Shown here: positions 1 to 9,974 of the stretch, in pieces
Position numbering within the stretch: position 1 is the stretch's first letter
How the letters are laid out: the number at the start of each line of letters is the position of its first letter
Source of the DNA: Hyphomicrobiales bacterium
GTDB taxonomy: Bacteria; Pseudomonadota; Alphaproteobacteria; Rhizobiales; Devosiaceae
Assembly: GCA_027487555.1 (NCBI GenBank)
Contig: JAIYDI010000051.1
Coordinates: 59,558-123,557, forward strand
DNA: 64,000 bases
Direction of reading: 5' to 3'
Notes under the pieces: model-generated
The model's database searches: none
What the model was told of the DNA's origin: nothing
Seen by the model: only the letters and a program-made list of their open reading frames with translations
Made by a program: the position numbers and the translations under genes

Positions 1-71
1 ATGTCGGTCATGGACCAGACCCTGCGACAAACCGCAGCGATGTCAAGCACTACTGCGGCGGCGCGGCGCCC

Positions 72-1070
72 TTAAGCCGGCCCGCGCCACCTGAGACAGT
101 CCCGACCCTCCGCCTTCGCGCGATACAGCGCTTCGTCGGCTCGTGCGATCACAGCACCGATATCTGGGTCTACACTAGTGATCTCGGTACCGCCTATGCT
201 GATGCTGAAGGGGACCATTTGACCGTCCGGCGCGACAACTGTCGTGGCCCGCACCGCACGCAACAAACGCCGCGCGACATCCAGGCTACCGCTCTCCCCG
301 CTATCGGTGAGCAACACGCAGAACTCTTCGCCGCCTAGCCTTCCGATGACGTCAGACTTGCGGAGGCAACCGCGAATTGTATCGGTAAGTGCCACAAGTA
401 CCCTGTCGCCGGTCGCATGGCCGTAATGGTCGTTCACCGACTTGAAGTGGTCGACATCAATCATCAGGCACGCCATCTGCCGGTCCTTGCGACGGGCAAG
501 GATCAGATCCCGGTTGGCTGCCGCGAAAAAAGCCGAGCGCCTGAGCACCCCGGTGAGCCCGTCTTCGCTCGCCATATGGCGCAGTTCAAGCTGTTCCGTT
601 ACGAGTTGCGCGAGGTCGTCCAGTAACCCCAGCTCTCGCTCCGACAAGGTGCGCGGGCGATCATCTATACAGCAAAGGGCGCCGAGTGGCGTCCCGTCTC
701 GAGCCCTAATCGGCACACCGGCGTAGAAGCGTATAAGCGGTTGACCTGTTACAAGGCCAGTGGCGCAGAAACGCGCGTCCTCACGCGCATCCTCTATCAC
801 CAACGCCCCGTCGCCATGCATCGTGTATGCGCAAATTGAGTCCCGCCGTGGGGTCTCGGCGCGCCCAATCCCGACCTCGGCTTTGAACCACTGCCGGTCG
901 CGATCGACCAGCGTTATTGCCGCCATCGGGGTCCCGAGGATAGCGGAAGCCAATCTCGCGACACGATCGAACTGCGCCTCGGGCGGAGTGTCGAGGATAT
1001 TGTAGGATCGCAACAAGGCAAGCCGACGCTCTTCGGCGCAATCGCCGCCGTCTCGCTCGAGAGTGGTCAT
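72..1070 (-). CDS. GAF-GGDEF diguanylate cyclase
   Basis: Predicted cytoplasmic diguanylate cyclase of 332 aa making c-di-GMP from two GTP. An N-terminal GAF-type sensor (about residues 15-165, beginning with the typical LxxYxILDTPPE stretch) is joined to a C-terminal GGDEF domain. The active-site loop reads GGEEF (about residues 246-250), and an RxxD product-inhibition site (RKSD) lies five residues before it, so the enzyme should be active and feedback-controlled. There are no membrane segments. The start at 1070 is chosen because GGAG lies about 7 nt upstream; a longer in-frame start at 1139 has no such site. It is transcribed divergently from the alpha-2-macroglobulin gene. A c-di-GMP phosphodiesterase lies about 10 kb away. 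Confidence 0.9.
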   Translation of the reverse strand: MTTLERDGGDCAEERRLALLRSYNILDTPPEAQFDRVARLASAILGTPMAAITLVDRDRQWFKAEVGIGRAETPRRDSICAYTMHGDGALVIEDAREDARFCATGLVTGQPLIRFYAGVPIRARDGTPLGALCCIDDRPRTLSERELGLLDDLAQLVTEQLELRHMASEDGLTGVLRRSAFFAAANRDLILARRKDRQMACLMIDVDHFKSVNDHYGHATGDRVLVALTDTIRGCLRKSDVIGRLGGEEFCVLLTDSGESGSLDVARRLLRAVRATTVVAPDGQMVPFSISIGGTEITSVDPDIGAVIARADEALYRAKAEGRDCLRWRGPA

Positions 1071-1492
1071 CGGGCGTCTCCAGTTTGCGAGGAACTTAGG
1101 CTTGGCTAAGTGAAAGTGCTCTGAATGCTTTGGGTGCATGAAAAGTTAAGGCAGCGCGAACGCCAAAAAAGATGTCCGAACCGTACGCCAGGCCACCTTC
1201 TTGAAAGCCGGAAGTTCCGCATTGGACAAATCCGCAGGCGAGGGAGACACAATGCCGCCGAAGTCCATGCATGCAAGCATCTGCTAATTTGCATGGAAGT
1301 GGCCGAACTGCACGGATAGCCCCGATCCAATGCACGGGTCCGTGGTGCAGCCTGCGGTGCGGCGCCAGGCTGTCTACCCCCGGGATGCATCGACCGAATT
1401 TTTTCTCTCTCGGGCGTAGACTTGCCGCACCTTTACCTGATTTGCATGCGCACCTATGGTCGGTGTGGGGCACACAGGGTCGAGGGTTTTCT
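1071..1492. other. Divergent intergenic region, no gene seen
   Basis: About 420 bases between the divergent diguanylate cyclase and alpha-2-macroglobulin genes, so it should carry both promoters. The macroglobulin frame stays open upstream to 1271, but that stretch lacks a signal peptide and family-like sequence. A GAGGG ribosome-binding site at 1482-1486 marks the real start at 1493. No convincing operator was recognised. Confidence 0.5.
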
Positions 1493-4400
1493 ATGCGTGG
1501 ACTGATCGGTTCCGGCACGGCATTTGTCGTGGCCGCTCTTTTGGCTTTCTCCGCAGCGCCAATTCATGCCGCGGATCGATCAATCAGCCTGTCAAAGGGT
1601 ACGGATCTGCCCGGTTTCGACTACGCGACCGAAAAGGGCGTAACGCTGAAGGCATGTGAGGCAGCTTGCCTGGACGACAACCTCTGCCGCGCGTTCACTT
1701 TCAATGAGAAGGCTGGCTGGTGCTTCCTCAAGTCGGCCGCGGGGGAGCAAAGCCCGTTCAAGGGGGCAACCTCTGGTATTGTCACCCAGCACCCGACGTC
1801 AACGGAGATTGAAGCCGCACGCGTCGAAGACATCCCCTTCCCAGCACAGGATATCGTCGACAACGCTCGCAACTTTGCCGTCGGACTGCCCAAGTCAGAT
1901 CCCGCGCCCAAGGATGTGAGTTATTCAGATCTGGTCACCGCCGGCGACGAGGCTGCCTCGAAGGCCAATCCTGCAGCCGCAATCGTATCCTGGCGCCAGG
2001 CACTCGGCATCGTCGCCAATGATTCAGGCCTCTGGCTGAAACTGTCCAAGGCGCAACTTGACCGCGCCGCTTCAGAAGTGGCGAATGGCAATTCCTCCGC
2101 AGCCTATGATTTTGCGTCGGTCGGCAGTTGGGCTGCCGTTAACGGCCTGCTCCGCACGGAGGACACCGCCGAGCGCGCCGACGCGTTGGCCTTGTTCGGC
2201 AAGTCGCTCGAATATCGCGAGATGTGGCGCGAAGCGATCGCCACTTGGCGCGCCAGCCTCAAATTGGTTGATGACGCCACCCGCAGCGCAAGCCTTGAGC
2301 AACTTGTAGCGGAGCGAGGCTTCCGGGTCGTCGACAATTCCGTTGATTCCGAGGCAGCCATTCCGCGCATCTGCGCCATTTTTTCCGAGACGCTTCCGGG
2401 CGGCGACACCGACCTTTCGAGCTATGTCACCGTTGCCGACGACAACCGTGTCGCGGTCGACGTGTCGGATTCTCAACTTTGTGTCACCGGCGTAGCGTTC
2501 GGCAAGCGTTACCAGCTAAAGCTGCGCGCCGGCCTGCCATCGGCGAGTGGAGAGACGCTGCGCACGGATGTCGATCTGGCGCTCTATGTCCCCGATCGCA
2601 CACCTTTCGTGGGCTTCGCGAACACCGCCTATGTCATGCCCTCGGGCCTTGGCGGCGGCCTACCGATCACCTCGGTAAATGCCAAGACTGCGGACGTGGT
2701 GATCTACCGCATCGGCGATCGTAACATCGCCAATGCCGTTCGGAGCGGCATCTTCCAGAGCACTCTCGACGGATATTCGGCACAGGACGTCGCCGACCGC
2801 TATGGCGAGATGGGCTGGGAGGGCAAGGTCGACCTCGCACAGGGCGCGCCCAATGTTATGGTGACCACTGCCATTCCCGTAGGCGAAGTGGTGAAGAGCC
2901 TCTCGCCCGGCGTCTATGTGATCACCGCCAAGGTCGAGAACGCGAATGACGAGTATTGGCAGTCGATGGCCACGCAGTGGTTCATCGTTTCGGACCTCGG
3001 CCTCACCACCATTGCGGGCGACGACGGCGTGCACATGTTCGTGCGCTCGCTGCAGACGGCCCAGCCCATGTCGGGCGTCAAGGTGAAGCTCGTTGCAGTC
3101 AATAACGAGATCCTTGGTGAATCGACCACCGACATCCATGGCGAAGCGGTCTTCGCGCCTGGACTTGCCCGGGGTGAGGGTGGACGTGCGGCGCAGCTCG
3201 TTACCGCGGAAACCGAAAACGGCGACTATGCTTTCCTCGATGTGACGAAACCGGCCTTCGACCTCACCGATCGTGGCGTCGCCGGCCGCCAAGCACCTGG
3301 GCCACTAGACCTTTACGCTACCACAGAACGTGGCGTGTACCGCCCAACGGAGACGGTATTCTTGACGGCGGTGCTGCGCGACCCCAAGGCCGCCGCCGTA
3401 ACCGGCCTGCCCATGACGCTCGAAATCGAACGGCCCGATGGCGTTGTCGCCACCCATGAGGTCCTGCCCGATGCTGGCGCAGGCGGCTATTTCGCCGCCG
3501 TGCCTCTCCCCGCAGAGGCCATGCGTGGCTCTTGGACGGCCCGTTTCTATGCTGACCCCAAGGATTCGGCCCTAACGTCGATCAGCTTCCTCGTCGAGGA
3601 TTTCGAGCCCGAAAGGCTGGCCTTCGATGTGACGGCACCAGATGCAGCGCTCATTGCAGACGAGGCGACAGAGGTCTCTGTTGCTGCCAAGTACCTTTAT
3701 GGCGCCACGGCACCCGGCCTCGCCATCGAGGCCGACTCCGTCGTTAAGGCAGTAGCCAGCCTGCCCGAACTGCCCGGCTACACGTTTGGGCGCACCGACG
3801 ATGCCTTCGAAACCGCCCGCGAGTCGCTTGGGGTTGTTGGCATCACAGATGAGTCCGGAAATGCAGCGGTGGAAATCGCTGTGCCGATGCCTGGTTCCAC
3901 TACTCGGCTGCTCGAAGCACAAGTGGTCCTCAACCTCATTGACTCGAATGGCCGCCCTGTCCAGCGCAGTTTCACCCGCGCCCTGGTGAGTGACGGCGAC
4001 CGTATCGGCATCAAGCCGGAATTCTCCGACGCCGCCGGCCTCGAAGAAGGCTCCGCCGCCGCATTCGATATCGTCACGGTGAATGCTGAAGGCAAGCAGG
4101 TCGCCCGAGAGGGACTGACATGGCGACTGAGCCGCATCGACACCACTTATCAATGGTACCGCGACAATGGCGCATGGAAATGGGAAGCCGTTTCCAGCAC
4201 CGCCGAGGTGGCCAACGGCACTCTAGATACGCTCGACAGCGGCCCGGCCAAGATCGCAGCCAACATCGAATGGGGCCGCTACCAGCTCGAGGTCGACAGC
4301 ACAGGCGATAGCCCTACATCGTCGAGCTACGAGTTCTACGCTGGCTATTATTACCCCGACGCCGGCTCGGAAACGCCCGATACGCTATCTGTCGCCTTGG

Positions 4401-6985
4401 ACAAGGAAGCCTATCGACTGGGTGACACTGTCCACCTGAAGCTAGAGCCGCAATTCGCCGGTACCGCCTTGGTGATGGTGGTGGATAACCGCGTCATCGA
4501 CATGAAGGCCGTCGAGGTGCCGACAGAAGGCACGACGGTTGATCTGACGGTCACCGAGCAATGGGGCCCCGGCGCCTATGTCACCGCCGTTCTCTATCGC
4601 CCGGCCGACGCCAAGGAGAAGCGGATGCCGGCGCGTGCGCTAGGGCTCGCCTTCGCCGATGTGGACCCTGGTCCGCTGAAGCTTGGTGTCACCCTTGATG
4701 CGCCCAAAGAAGCACTACCGCGCAAGAGCTTTACCACCGCGGTCAAGCTCGACAACGTGGCAGAAGGCGATACCGCCTTTGTCGCGGTTGCCGCCGTCGA
4801 TCTCGGCATCCTCAACCTCACCAGGTTCCCCGTGCCCGATCCCGATGGCTATTTCTTCGGCCAGCGCCAGCTCGGCATGGAGTTCCGTGACCTCTATGGA
4901 CAACTGATCGACCCGACCCAGGGCCTCGCCGGCGCAATGCGGTCGGGCGGCGACGAGGCCGGTTCGCGCCTTGGTACCCCGCCTGCCACCACCGTCCTCG
5001 TAGCGCTGCATTCGGGCGTGGTGAAGGTAGGGGCTGACGGCACCGCCACCGTCACTTTCGACATGCCGGACTTCAACGGTACCGTCCGCCTGATGGCAAT
5101 GGCGTGGAGCAGCAAGGCTGTCGGCCATGCATCGGCCGATATCGTAGTGCGCGACCCAGTCGTCGTGAATCTCACTCCGCCGCGCTTCCTGCGGGTCGAC
5201 GACAGTTCGCGGCTCCTTGTCGAAATCAACAATCTCTCGGGCCCGGCTGGCGCCTACAAAGTGACGCTCTCGCCTGAGGATGGTATCGCGACCACTCAGC
5301 CTACGAGCGAAGTGTCGCTCGAAGCCGGCGACCGCGCGACCCTCAATCTTGATTTGACCGGCAAGCTGATCGGCGACGTACCTCTGACACTCACCATCAC
5401 CGGCCCGACAGGCGATGCCCTGGTGAAATCTCTGACGCTCGGGGTGCGGGCCACGAGTGCCCCGGCCACCAAGAGCGAGTTCATCACCCTCAAGCCGGGC
5501 GACACGCTCGATATCGGGCAGAACCGCTTCGGGGACATCATCCCGATGACCGGCGACCTGACGCTCGCGGTCGGGCCCGTCGCCCGGCTCGACGTGCCAC
5601 AGCTGCTGCTCGCGCTCGACCGCTACCCCTATGGTTGCGCCGAGCAGGTGACGAGCCGCGCTATGCCGCTGCTCTACCTCAACGATGTCGCGAGGATGCT
5701 GAACCTCGGCACCGACGACGCAATCGAAGCCCGGATCCAAGGTGCAATCGCCGATCTTCTCGCAAAGCAGAATTCGAATGGCAGCTTCGGGCTCTGGGGG
5801 CCGTTCTCCGATACGACACTTTGGCTTGATGCCTATGTCACTGAGTTCCTGCTGCGCGCCAAGGACAAGGGCTATGCCGTGCCGGAACTGGCGCTGTCCA
5901 TGGCGCTCGACAACCTCTCCAACCAGCTCTCGGCGACTTCGGATTTCTCCGAGGGAGGCGAGGACATAGCCTACGCGCTCTATGACCTCGCCCTTGCAGG
6001 CAAGGCTGCTATCGGCGACCTGCGCTACTATCTCGAAGCGAAGCTCGACGCCTTTTCCACCCCCCTTGCCAAGGCGCAGCTCGGGGCAGCCCTGGCGCTG
6101 TATGGTGACCGCACCCGTGCCGCTGACGCCTTCAACGCGGCCATTGCGGATCTCGCCACTCTGGAGAACCGCGGTGACTGGCGTGGCGACTATGGCAGCA
6201 GGCTACGCGACAGCGCCGCCGTTCTGGCTTTGGCTGCCGAAACTAAGCCCGTGGGCGTCGATCTCTCCGCGTTGACAAAGCTCGTTGCAGACCAGCGCGA
6301 CCTCGCGCGCTGGACCAATACTCAGGAAGACGCCTGGACGCTTATGGCAGCGGCGGCCTTGGGCACCAGCGCCACCGACGGCAAGGTGACGCTGAATGGA
6401 GAGGCCGTTACCGGCGCCGTCTATCGGCGCTACCACGACGAGGACATCTCTGCCCCGGTCAAGCTGGCCAACACCGGCAACACGCCGGTCGAGGTGAAGG
6501 TGACAACAACCGCGATTCCTGTGACTCCGCCCGCGGCGAGTTCCGACGGCTTCACCATCAGCCGGCAGTTCTTCCTGCCCGATGGCACGCCCGCGGACCT
6601 CTCCAGCGTGCAGCAGAATGATCGCTTCGTGGTGGTGATAACCGCGACGCCGACCACGCTGGGCTCAGGTCAATACGTCATCGCGGACCCCGTCCCTGGC
6701 GGCTTTGAGATCGAGAATTCCGATCTCTCGGCCGGCGGCGGCGTGGGCGACATGAGCTGGCTCAGCCTAACGAGCCCAGCGCATGTCGAGGCGCGGACGG
6801 ACCAGTATGTGGCGGCCTTCCGGTATCTCTCCGATGTCCAGGCCTTCACCACGGCCTATCTGGTTCGGGCGGTGTCGCCGGGCAGCTTCGCGTTGCCGGG
6901 CGCCACTGTGGAAGACATGTACCGGCCGGAGTACCGGGCCAATACCGAGGCGGGCCGGATCAGCATTGACCCGACCGGCCCGTGA
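1493..6985 (+). CDS. Alpha-2-macroglobulin family protein with N-terminal PAN/apple domain
   Basis: Large periplasmic protease-trapping protein, 1830 aa. It begins with a Sec signal peptide ending ...PIHAA and has no lipobox, unlike the E. coli lipoprotein YfhM. A Cys-rich PAN/apple-like module (about residues 30-100) follows, then macroglobulin MG domains. The reactive thioester motif YGCAEQ has its Cys at about residue 1382, followed by the alpha-helical thioester domain, so covalent trapping should be possible. Members of this family are thought to guard the periplasm when peptidoglycan is breached. The stop overlaps the GTG start of the downstream PBP1C gene by 4 nt, the widely conserved A2M-pbpC pairing. 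The start rests on GAGGG six nt upstream and on the signal peptide. Confidence 0.93.
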   Translation: MRGLIGSGTAFVVAALLAFSAAPIHAADRSISLSKGTDLPGFDYATEKGVTLKACEAACLDDNLCRAFTFNEKAGWCFLKSAAGEQSPFKGATSGIVTQHPTSTEIEAARVEDIPFPAQDIVDNARNFAVGLPKSDPAPKDVSYSDLVTAGDEAASKANPAAAIVSWRQALGIVANDSGLWLKLSKAQLDRAASEVANGNSSAAYDFASVGSWAAVNGLLRTEDTAERADALALFGKSLEYREMWREAIATWRASLKLVDDATRSASLEQLVAERGFRVVDNSVDSEAAIPRICAIFSETLPGGDTDLSSYVTVADDNRVAVDVSDSQLCVTGVAFGKRYQLKLRAGLPSASGETLRTDVDLALYVPDRTPFVGFANTAYVMPSGLGGGLPITSVNAKTADVVIYRIGDRNIANAVRSGIFQSTLDGYSAQDVADRYGEMGWEGKVDLAQGAPNVMVTTAIPVGEVVKSLSPGVYVITAKVENANDEYWQSMATQWFIVSDLGLTTIAGDDGVHMFVRSLQTAQPMSGVKVKLVAVNNEILGESTTDIHGEAVFAPGLARGEGGRAAQLVTAETENGDYAFLDVTKPAFDLTDRGVAGRQAPGPLDLYATTERGVYRPTETVFLTAVLRDPKAAAVTGLPMTLEIERPDGVVATHEVLPDAGAGGYFAAVPLPAEAMRGSWTARFYADPKDSALTSISFLVEDFEPERLAFDVTAPDAALIADEATEVSVAAKYLYGATAPGLAIEADSVVKAVASLPELPGYTFGRTDDAFETARESLGVVGITDESGNAAVEIAVPMPGSTTRLLEAQVVLNLIDSNGRPVQRSFTRALVSDGDRIGIKPEFSDAAGLEEGSAAAFDIVTVNAEGKQVAREGLTWRLSRIDTTYQWYRDNGAWKWEAVSSTAEVANGTLDTLDSGPAKIAANIEWGRYQLEVDSTGDSPTSSSYEFYAGYYYPDAGSETPDTLSVALDKEAYRLGDTVHLKLEPQFAGTALVMVVDNRVIDMKAVEVPTEGTTVDLTVTEQWGPGAYVTAVLYRPADAKEKRMPARALGLAFADVDPGPLKLGVTLDAPKEALPRKSFTTAVKLDNVAEGDTAFVAVAAVDLGILNLTRFPVPDPDGYFFGQRQLGMEFRDLYGQLIDPTQGLAGAMRSGGDEAGSRLGTPPATTVLVALHSGVVKVGADGTATVTFDMPDFNGTVRLMAMAWSSKAVGHASADIVVRDPVVVNLTPPRFLRVDDSSRLLVEINNLSGPAGAYKVTLSPEDGIATTQPTSEVSLEAGDRATLNLDLTGKLIGDVPLTLTITGPTGDALVKSLTLGVRATSAPATKSEFITLKPGDTLDIGQNRFGDIIPMTGDLTLAVGPVARLDVPQLLLALDRYPYGCAEQVTSRAMPLLYLNDVARMLNLGTDDAIEARIQGAIADLLAKQNSNGSFGLWGPFSDTTLWLDAYVTEFLLRAKDKGYAVPELALSMALDNLSNQLSATSDFSEGGEDIAYALYDLALAGKAAIGDLRYYLEAKLDAFSTPLAKAQLGAALALYGDRTRAADAFNAAIADLATLENRGDWRGDYGSRLRDSAAVLALAAETKPVGVDLSALTKLVADQRDLARWTNTQEDAWTLMAAAALGTSATDGKVTLNGEAVTGAVYRRYHDEDISAPVKLANTGNTPVEVKVTTTAIPVTPPAASSDGFTISRQFFLPDGTPADLSSVQQNDRFVVVITATPTTLGSGQYVIADPVPGGFEIENSDLSAGGGVGDMSWLSLTSPAHVEARTDQYVAAFRYLSDVQAFTTAYLVRAVSPGSFALPGATVEDMYRPEYRANTEAGRISIDPTGP

Positions 6986-9105
6986 CCGAAAACGTGGCGC
7001 GGCGACCGGGCTGGAACCGGTCGCTGCTTGTCGCTGCAGCTTTGGTTGGGCTCGCCGGCTTTGGCGCCGGCGAACTCCATGCGGGTTTCCGTTACCTTGC
7101 CGAGCTCGACGCCGGCCTGCCGCCGTCGCCGTACGCTTCGGCGCTGCCGGTATCGCTTGCTGTCGTTGATCGCACCGGCGCACTGCTTCGGCCTTTCACC
7201 ACCGCCGATGGGCGCTGGCGCCTTCCGGTCGAGCTTGGTGATGTCGACCCGCAACTCATCGACATGCTGCTTGCTTACGAGGACCGGAGCTTCTTCGGGC
7301 ATGACGGGATCGATTGGCGCTCCATGCTGCGGGCAGCGGCGCAGTTCACACTGGCTGGTGGGCGCATTGTCTCGGGCGGGTCGACACTGACCATGCAGGT
7401 TGCGCGCCTCTTGGAAGGCGAGCCGACGCGCAGCTTCTCCGGCAAGGTGGTGCAAATGCTGCATGCCGCCAAGCTCGACCGCGAGTTGAGTAAGGAGGAT
7501 ATTCTCACCCTCTACCTCACTCTGGCGCCCTATGGCGGCAATATCGAGGGGGTACGGGCCGCGAGCCTCGCCTATTTCGGCAAGGAACCGAAGCGGCTCA
7601 CCACCGCCGAATGCGCGCTTCTGGTCGCCCTGCCGCAATCGCCGGAGGCCCGCCGCCCGGACCGCGACCCCGCCGCAGCCCGCGCCGCACGCGACCGCGT
7701 GCTCGACCGAGTGGTCGCGGCAGGACTAGTCACGGCCGAAGCTTCGGCGGCCGCCAAGCGGGAACCCCTCCTCACCATTCGGCGTGACTTCCCCAAACAC
7801 GCCGCGCACGTTGCACAGGCCGCGGCTCGTGCCCACCCCAATGCGCGCGAAGTGGCGGTGACCATAGACCGCCGCCTGCAGGCTGCGCTCGAGCGCCTTG
7901 CCGCAGGCCGGGCGAAGAAACTCGGCTCCAAGGTGTCAGTGGCTATCGTCGTCGCCGATCAGGCAACGGGCGCTATCCTCGGTTCGGTCGGATCCGCCGA
8001 CCTCTTCGACGCCGATACGGACGGCTATGTCGACATGACCCAGGCGGTGCGCTCGCCAGGGTCGACCCTCAAGCCGTTGATCTTCGGCCTCGCCTTCGAG
8101 CTTGGCCTCGCGCATCCAGAAAGCCTCATCGAGGACCGCGAGACAGCCTTCGGCGCCTATGTTCCGGTGAATTTTGACGGGCTGAGCCGCGGCACTGTCA
8201 CCGTCCGGCAGGCACTGACCGAGTCGCTCAACATCCCGGCCGTCACCGTGCTCGATGCGGTGGGCACCGCCCGCTTCATCGCAAGGCTGAAGCGAGCCCA
8301 TGTCGACCCGAAGCTTCCGCCAGGGGAGCCGCCCGGCCTTGCTGTCGGGCTCGGCGGCGTTGGCGTAACCCTCAGGCAACTCGTGTCGCTCTATGCCGCT
8401 GTCGCGCGCGGTGGCGGACCGGTAGTGCTGCACGATGGTGCGACGCCCTCGGCGCCGGACCCATTCGATGCGCCACCGGTGCTCGACAAGGTGGCGGCCT
8501 GGTATGTGGCCGATATCCTTGCCGGCGTGCCGCCGCCGCTGAACGGTACCGCCGGACGCATCGCCTACAAGACCGGCACCTCCTATGGCTATCGCGACGC
8601 CTGGTCGGTGGGCTTCGACGGCAAACATGTCGTCGGTGTCTGGGTCGGCCGGCCCGATGGTGTGCCCGTGCCGGGCATAACAGGCATAGCGGCGGCCGCC
8701 CCCATCCTGTTCGAAAGCTTCGACCGACTGGCGAGCCGGTCGACACCATTGCCCGAGGCGCCTACAGGCGTGCTGCTCGCCTCGAATGCCGAACTGCCCG
8801 AACCGCTCAAGCACTTTCGCCACCAAGACGATGCGAAGAACACCCGCGATTCAGCCCCGCAGATCGCCTACCCCGCCAATGGCGTCGATATCGACCTGGG
8901 CATTGCGACCGGCGATATCTCGCCGCTCGTGGTCAAGATCCGCAACGGCAGCCCGCCCTTCAGCTTCTTCGCCGATGGCGCGCCTATCGGACGTTCGGCC
9001 TTTGCCCGGCAGAGTCTCTGGACACCATCGGGGCCAGGCTTCGTCACGCTCTCGGTGGTCGACGCCAAGGGCCGTTCCGACAGCGTCAAGGTGTTCCTCA
9101 ACTGA
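6982..9105 (+). CDS. pbpC: Penicillin-binding protein 1C
   Basis: Bifunctional peptidoglycan synthase of 707 aa, anchored by one N-terminal membrane segment (about residues 14-32). The GT51 glycosyltransferase domain has the catalytic EDRSFFGH motif with Glu at residue 100. The transpeptidase domain has SxxK (STLK, 361-364), SxN (SLN) and KTG (K530). The C-terminal about 90 residues match the BiPBP_C domain typical of PBP1C. It starts with GTG inside the stop of the macroglobulin gene (GTGA overlap), implying translational coupling. In known systems the macroglobulin and PBP1C are thought to repair and defend damaged wall together. Length and motif order are those of the family. Confidence 0.95.
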   Translation: MTENVARRPGWNRSLLVAAALVGLAGFGAGELHAGFRYLAELDAGLPPSPYASALPVSLAVVDRTGALLRPFTTADGRWRLPVELGDVDPQLIDMLLAYEDRSFFGHDGIDWRSMLRAAAQFTLAGGRIVSGGSTLTMQVARLLEGEPTRSFSGKVVQMLHAAKLDRELSKEDILTLYLTLAPYGGNIEGVRAASLAYFGKEPKRLTTAECALLVALPQSPEARRPDRDPAAARAARDRVLDRVVAAGLVTAEASAAAKREPLLTIRRDFPKHAAHVAQAAARAHPNAREVAVTIDRRLQAALERLAAGRAKKLGSKVSVAIVVADQATGAILGSVGSADLFDADTDGYVDMTQAVRSPGSTLKPLIFGLAFELGLAHPESLIEDRETAFGAYVPVNFDGLSRGTVTVRQALTESLNIPAVTVLDAVGTARFIARLKRAHVDPKLPPGEPPGLAVGLGGVGVTLRQLVSLYAAVARGGGPVVLHDGATPSAPDPFDAPPVLDKVAAWYVADILAGVPPPLNGTAGRIAYKTGTSYGYRDAWSVGFDGKHVVGVWVGRPDGVPVPGITGIAAAAPILFESFDRLASRSTPLPEAPTGVLLASNAELPEPLKHFRHQDDAKNTRDSAPQIAYPANGVDIDLGIATGDISPLVVKIRNGSPPFSFFADGAPIGRSAFARQSLWTPSGPGFVTLSVVDAKGRSDSVKVFLN

Positions 9106-9413
9106 CCGGCGGCACTGGCAATGTGCGGCGGTCGGGTCGGGGATTTCGATGCTGCGTTGAGAATATGAACGACGATATTTTCCCGGCCCCCGCCCTCTCA
9201 TGGACACAGTATCGCACGGATCGGGAGCGCGGGGATAAGTTCAGCAAACCCTTTGAACTCAAAGGGCTGAACGGCGCGGATACGCGAGGCGAAACGAGCA
9301 GCGGCGCCAATTGAGACAGCCAGAACACGGTTTTGCCGCACCCACTGCACATAGATGAACGACACCTGAACCGCGGGGAAACCGACCGGGCGCACCGGGC
9401 GGTACGCCGCCCG
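9106..9413. other. Intergenic region after pbpC, no gene seen
   Basis: About 310 bases between the convergent pbpC and LuxR-type regulator genes. The only structure seen is an imperfect 18-base inverted repeat at 9249-9266 (CCCTTTGAACTCAAAGGG) without a T-run, possibly a weak bidirectional terminator. Confidence 0.4.
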
Positions 9414-9974
9414 TCAGTCGACCAGCATGCCCTGTCGAAGGAGGATGGATACGGCGTCGGCGCGGTTGCGGGCACCGAGCTTGTCCATGATGCCAGTGAC
9501 ATGGAACTTCGCCGTATGCACAGAGATATCGAGGGCCCGCGCGATCACCTTGTTGGAGGCGCCATCGGTCAGTAGCCGCGCCACCTGCATCTCGCGGCGG
9601 CTCAAATGCGGCACATCGGCACCCACGGGCACCACATGACGCTCCACCGAGAAACCGGCGGCGACGAGAGCCGCTGCGGAAAGAATCAGCGACGGATCGA
9701 GACTGTCGAGAGTATTGCGGCCATGAGCGTCACCCAGATGCAGCACCCGGCCGTTCTGGGCGGTACCGTCGGCCGGACGATCGGAAACGACGACATCTGC
9801 CTCGCCTATACCGGTCTCGAACAGGTCGGGCCGATCAATCACGAGGTTACGCAGCACGGTTTCGAGCGCCGGATCGAGCAGGTCGAAACCCACGCCCTTG
9901 GCGCGCGCGAGGAGCGCGGCATCGGCGGCCTCGGCTTTGTCCGTCAGTGACGACGATATCCAGTGCAATCCCAC
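9414..9974 (-). CDS. LuxR/NarL-type HTH regulator with degenerate N-terminal domain
   Basis: DNA-binding regulator of 186 aa. The C-terminal 65 residues are a clear LuxR-type helix-turn-helix: LSRREMQVARLL, then SNKVIARALDISVHTAKFHV and the closing KLGARNRADAV. The N-terminal about 110 residues are the length of a receiver and end in a receiver-like linker, but no DD pair, phospho-acceptor Asp in a hydrophobic strand, or conserved Thr/Lys could be placed. It may be an eroded receiver or an unrelated sensing domain. The GTG start at 9974 has GGGAG eight nt upstream. It is convergent with pbpC; targets are unknown. Confidence 0.8.
   Translation of the reverse strand: MGLHWISSSLTDKAEAADAALLARAKGVGFDLLDPALETVLRNLVIDRPDLFETGIGEADVVVSDRPADGTAQNGRVLHLGDAHGRNTLDSLDPSLILSAAALVAAGFSVERHVVPVGADVPHLSRREMQVARLLTDGASNKVIARALDISVHTAKFHVTGIMDKLGARNRADAVSILLRQGMLVD

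Noticed and set aside
1..71. Possible gene end at the left edge
   Set aside because: Too short to judge; no frame continues convincingly from the edge.
9249..9266. CCCTTTGAACTCAAAGGG as an operator
   Set aside because: Imperfect dyad between convergent genes; a promoter site is unlikely and a terminator unproven.
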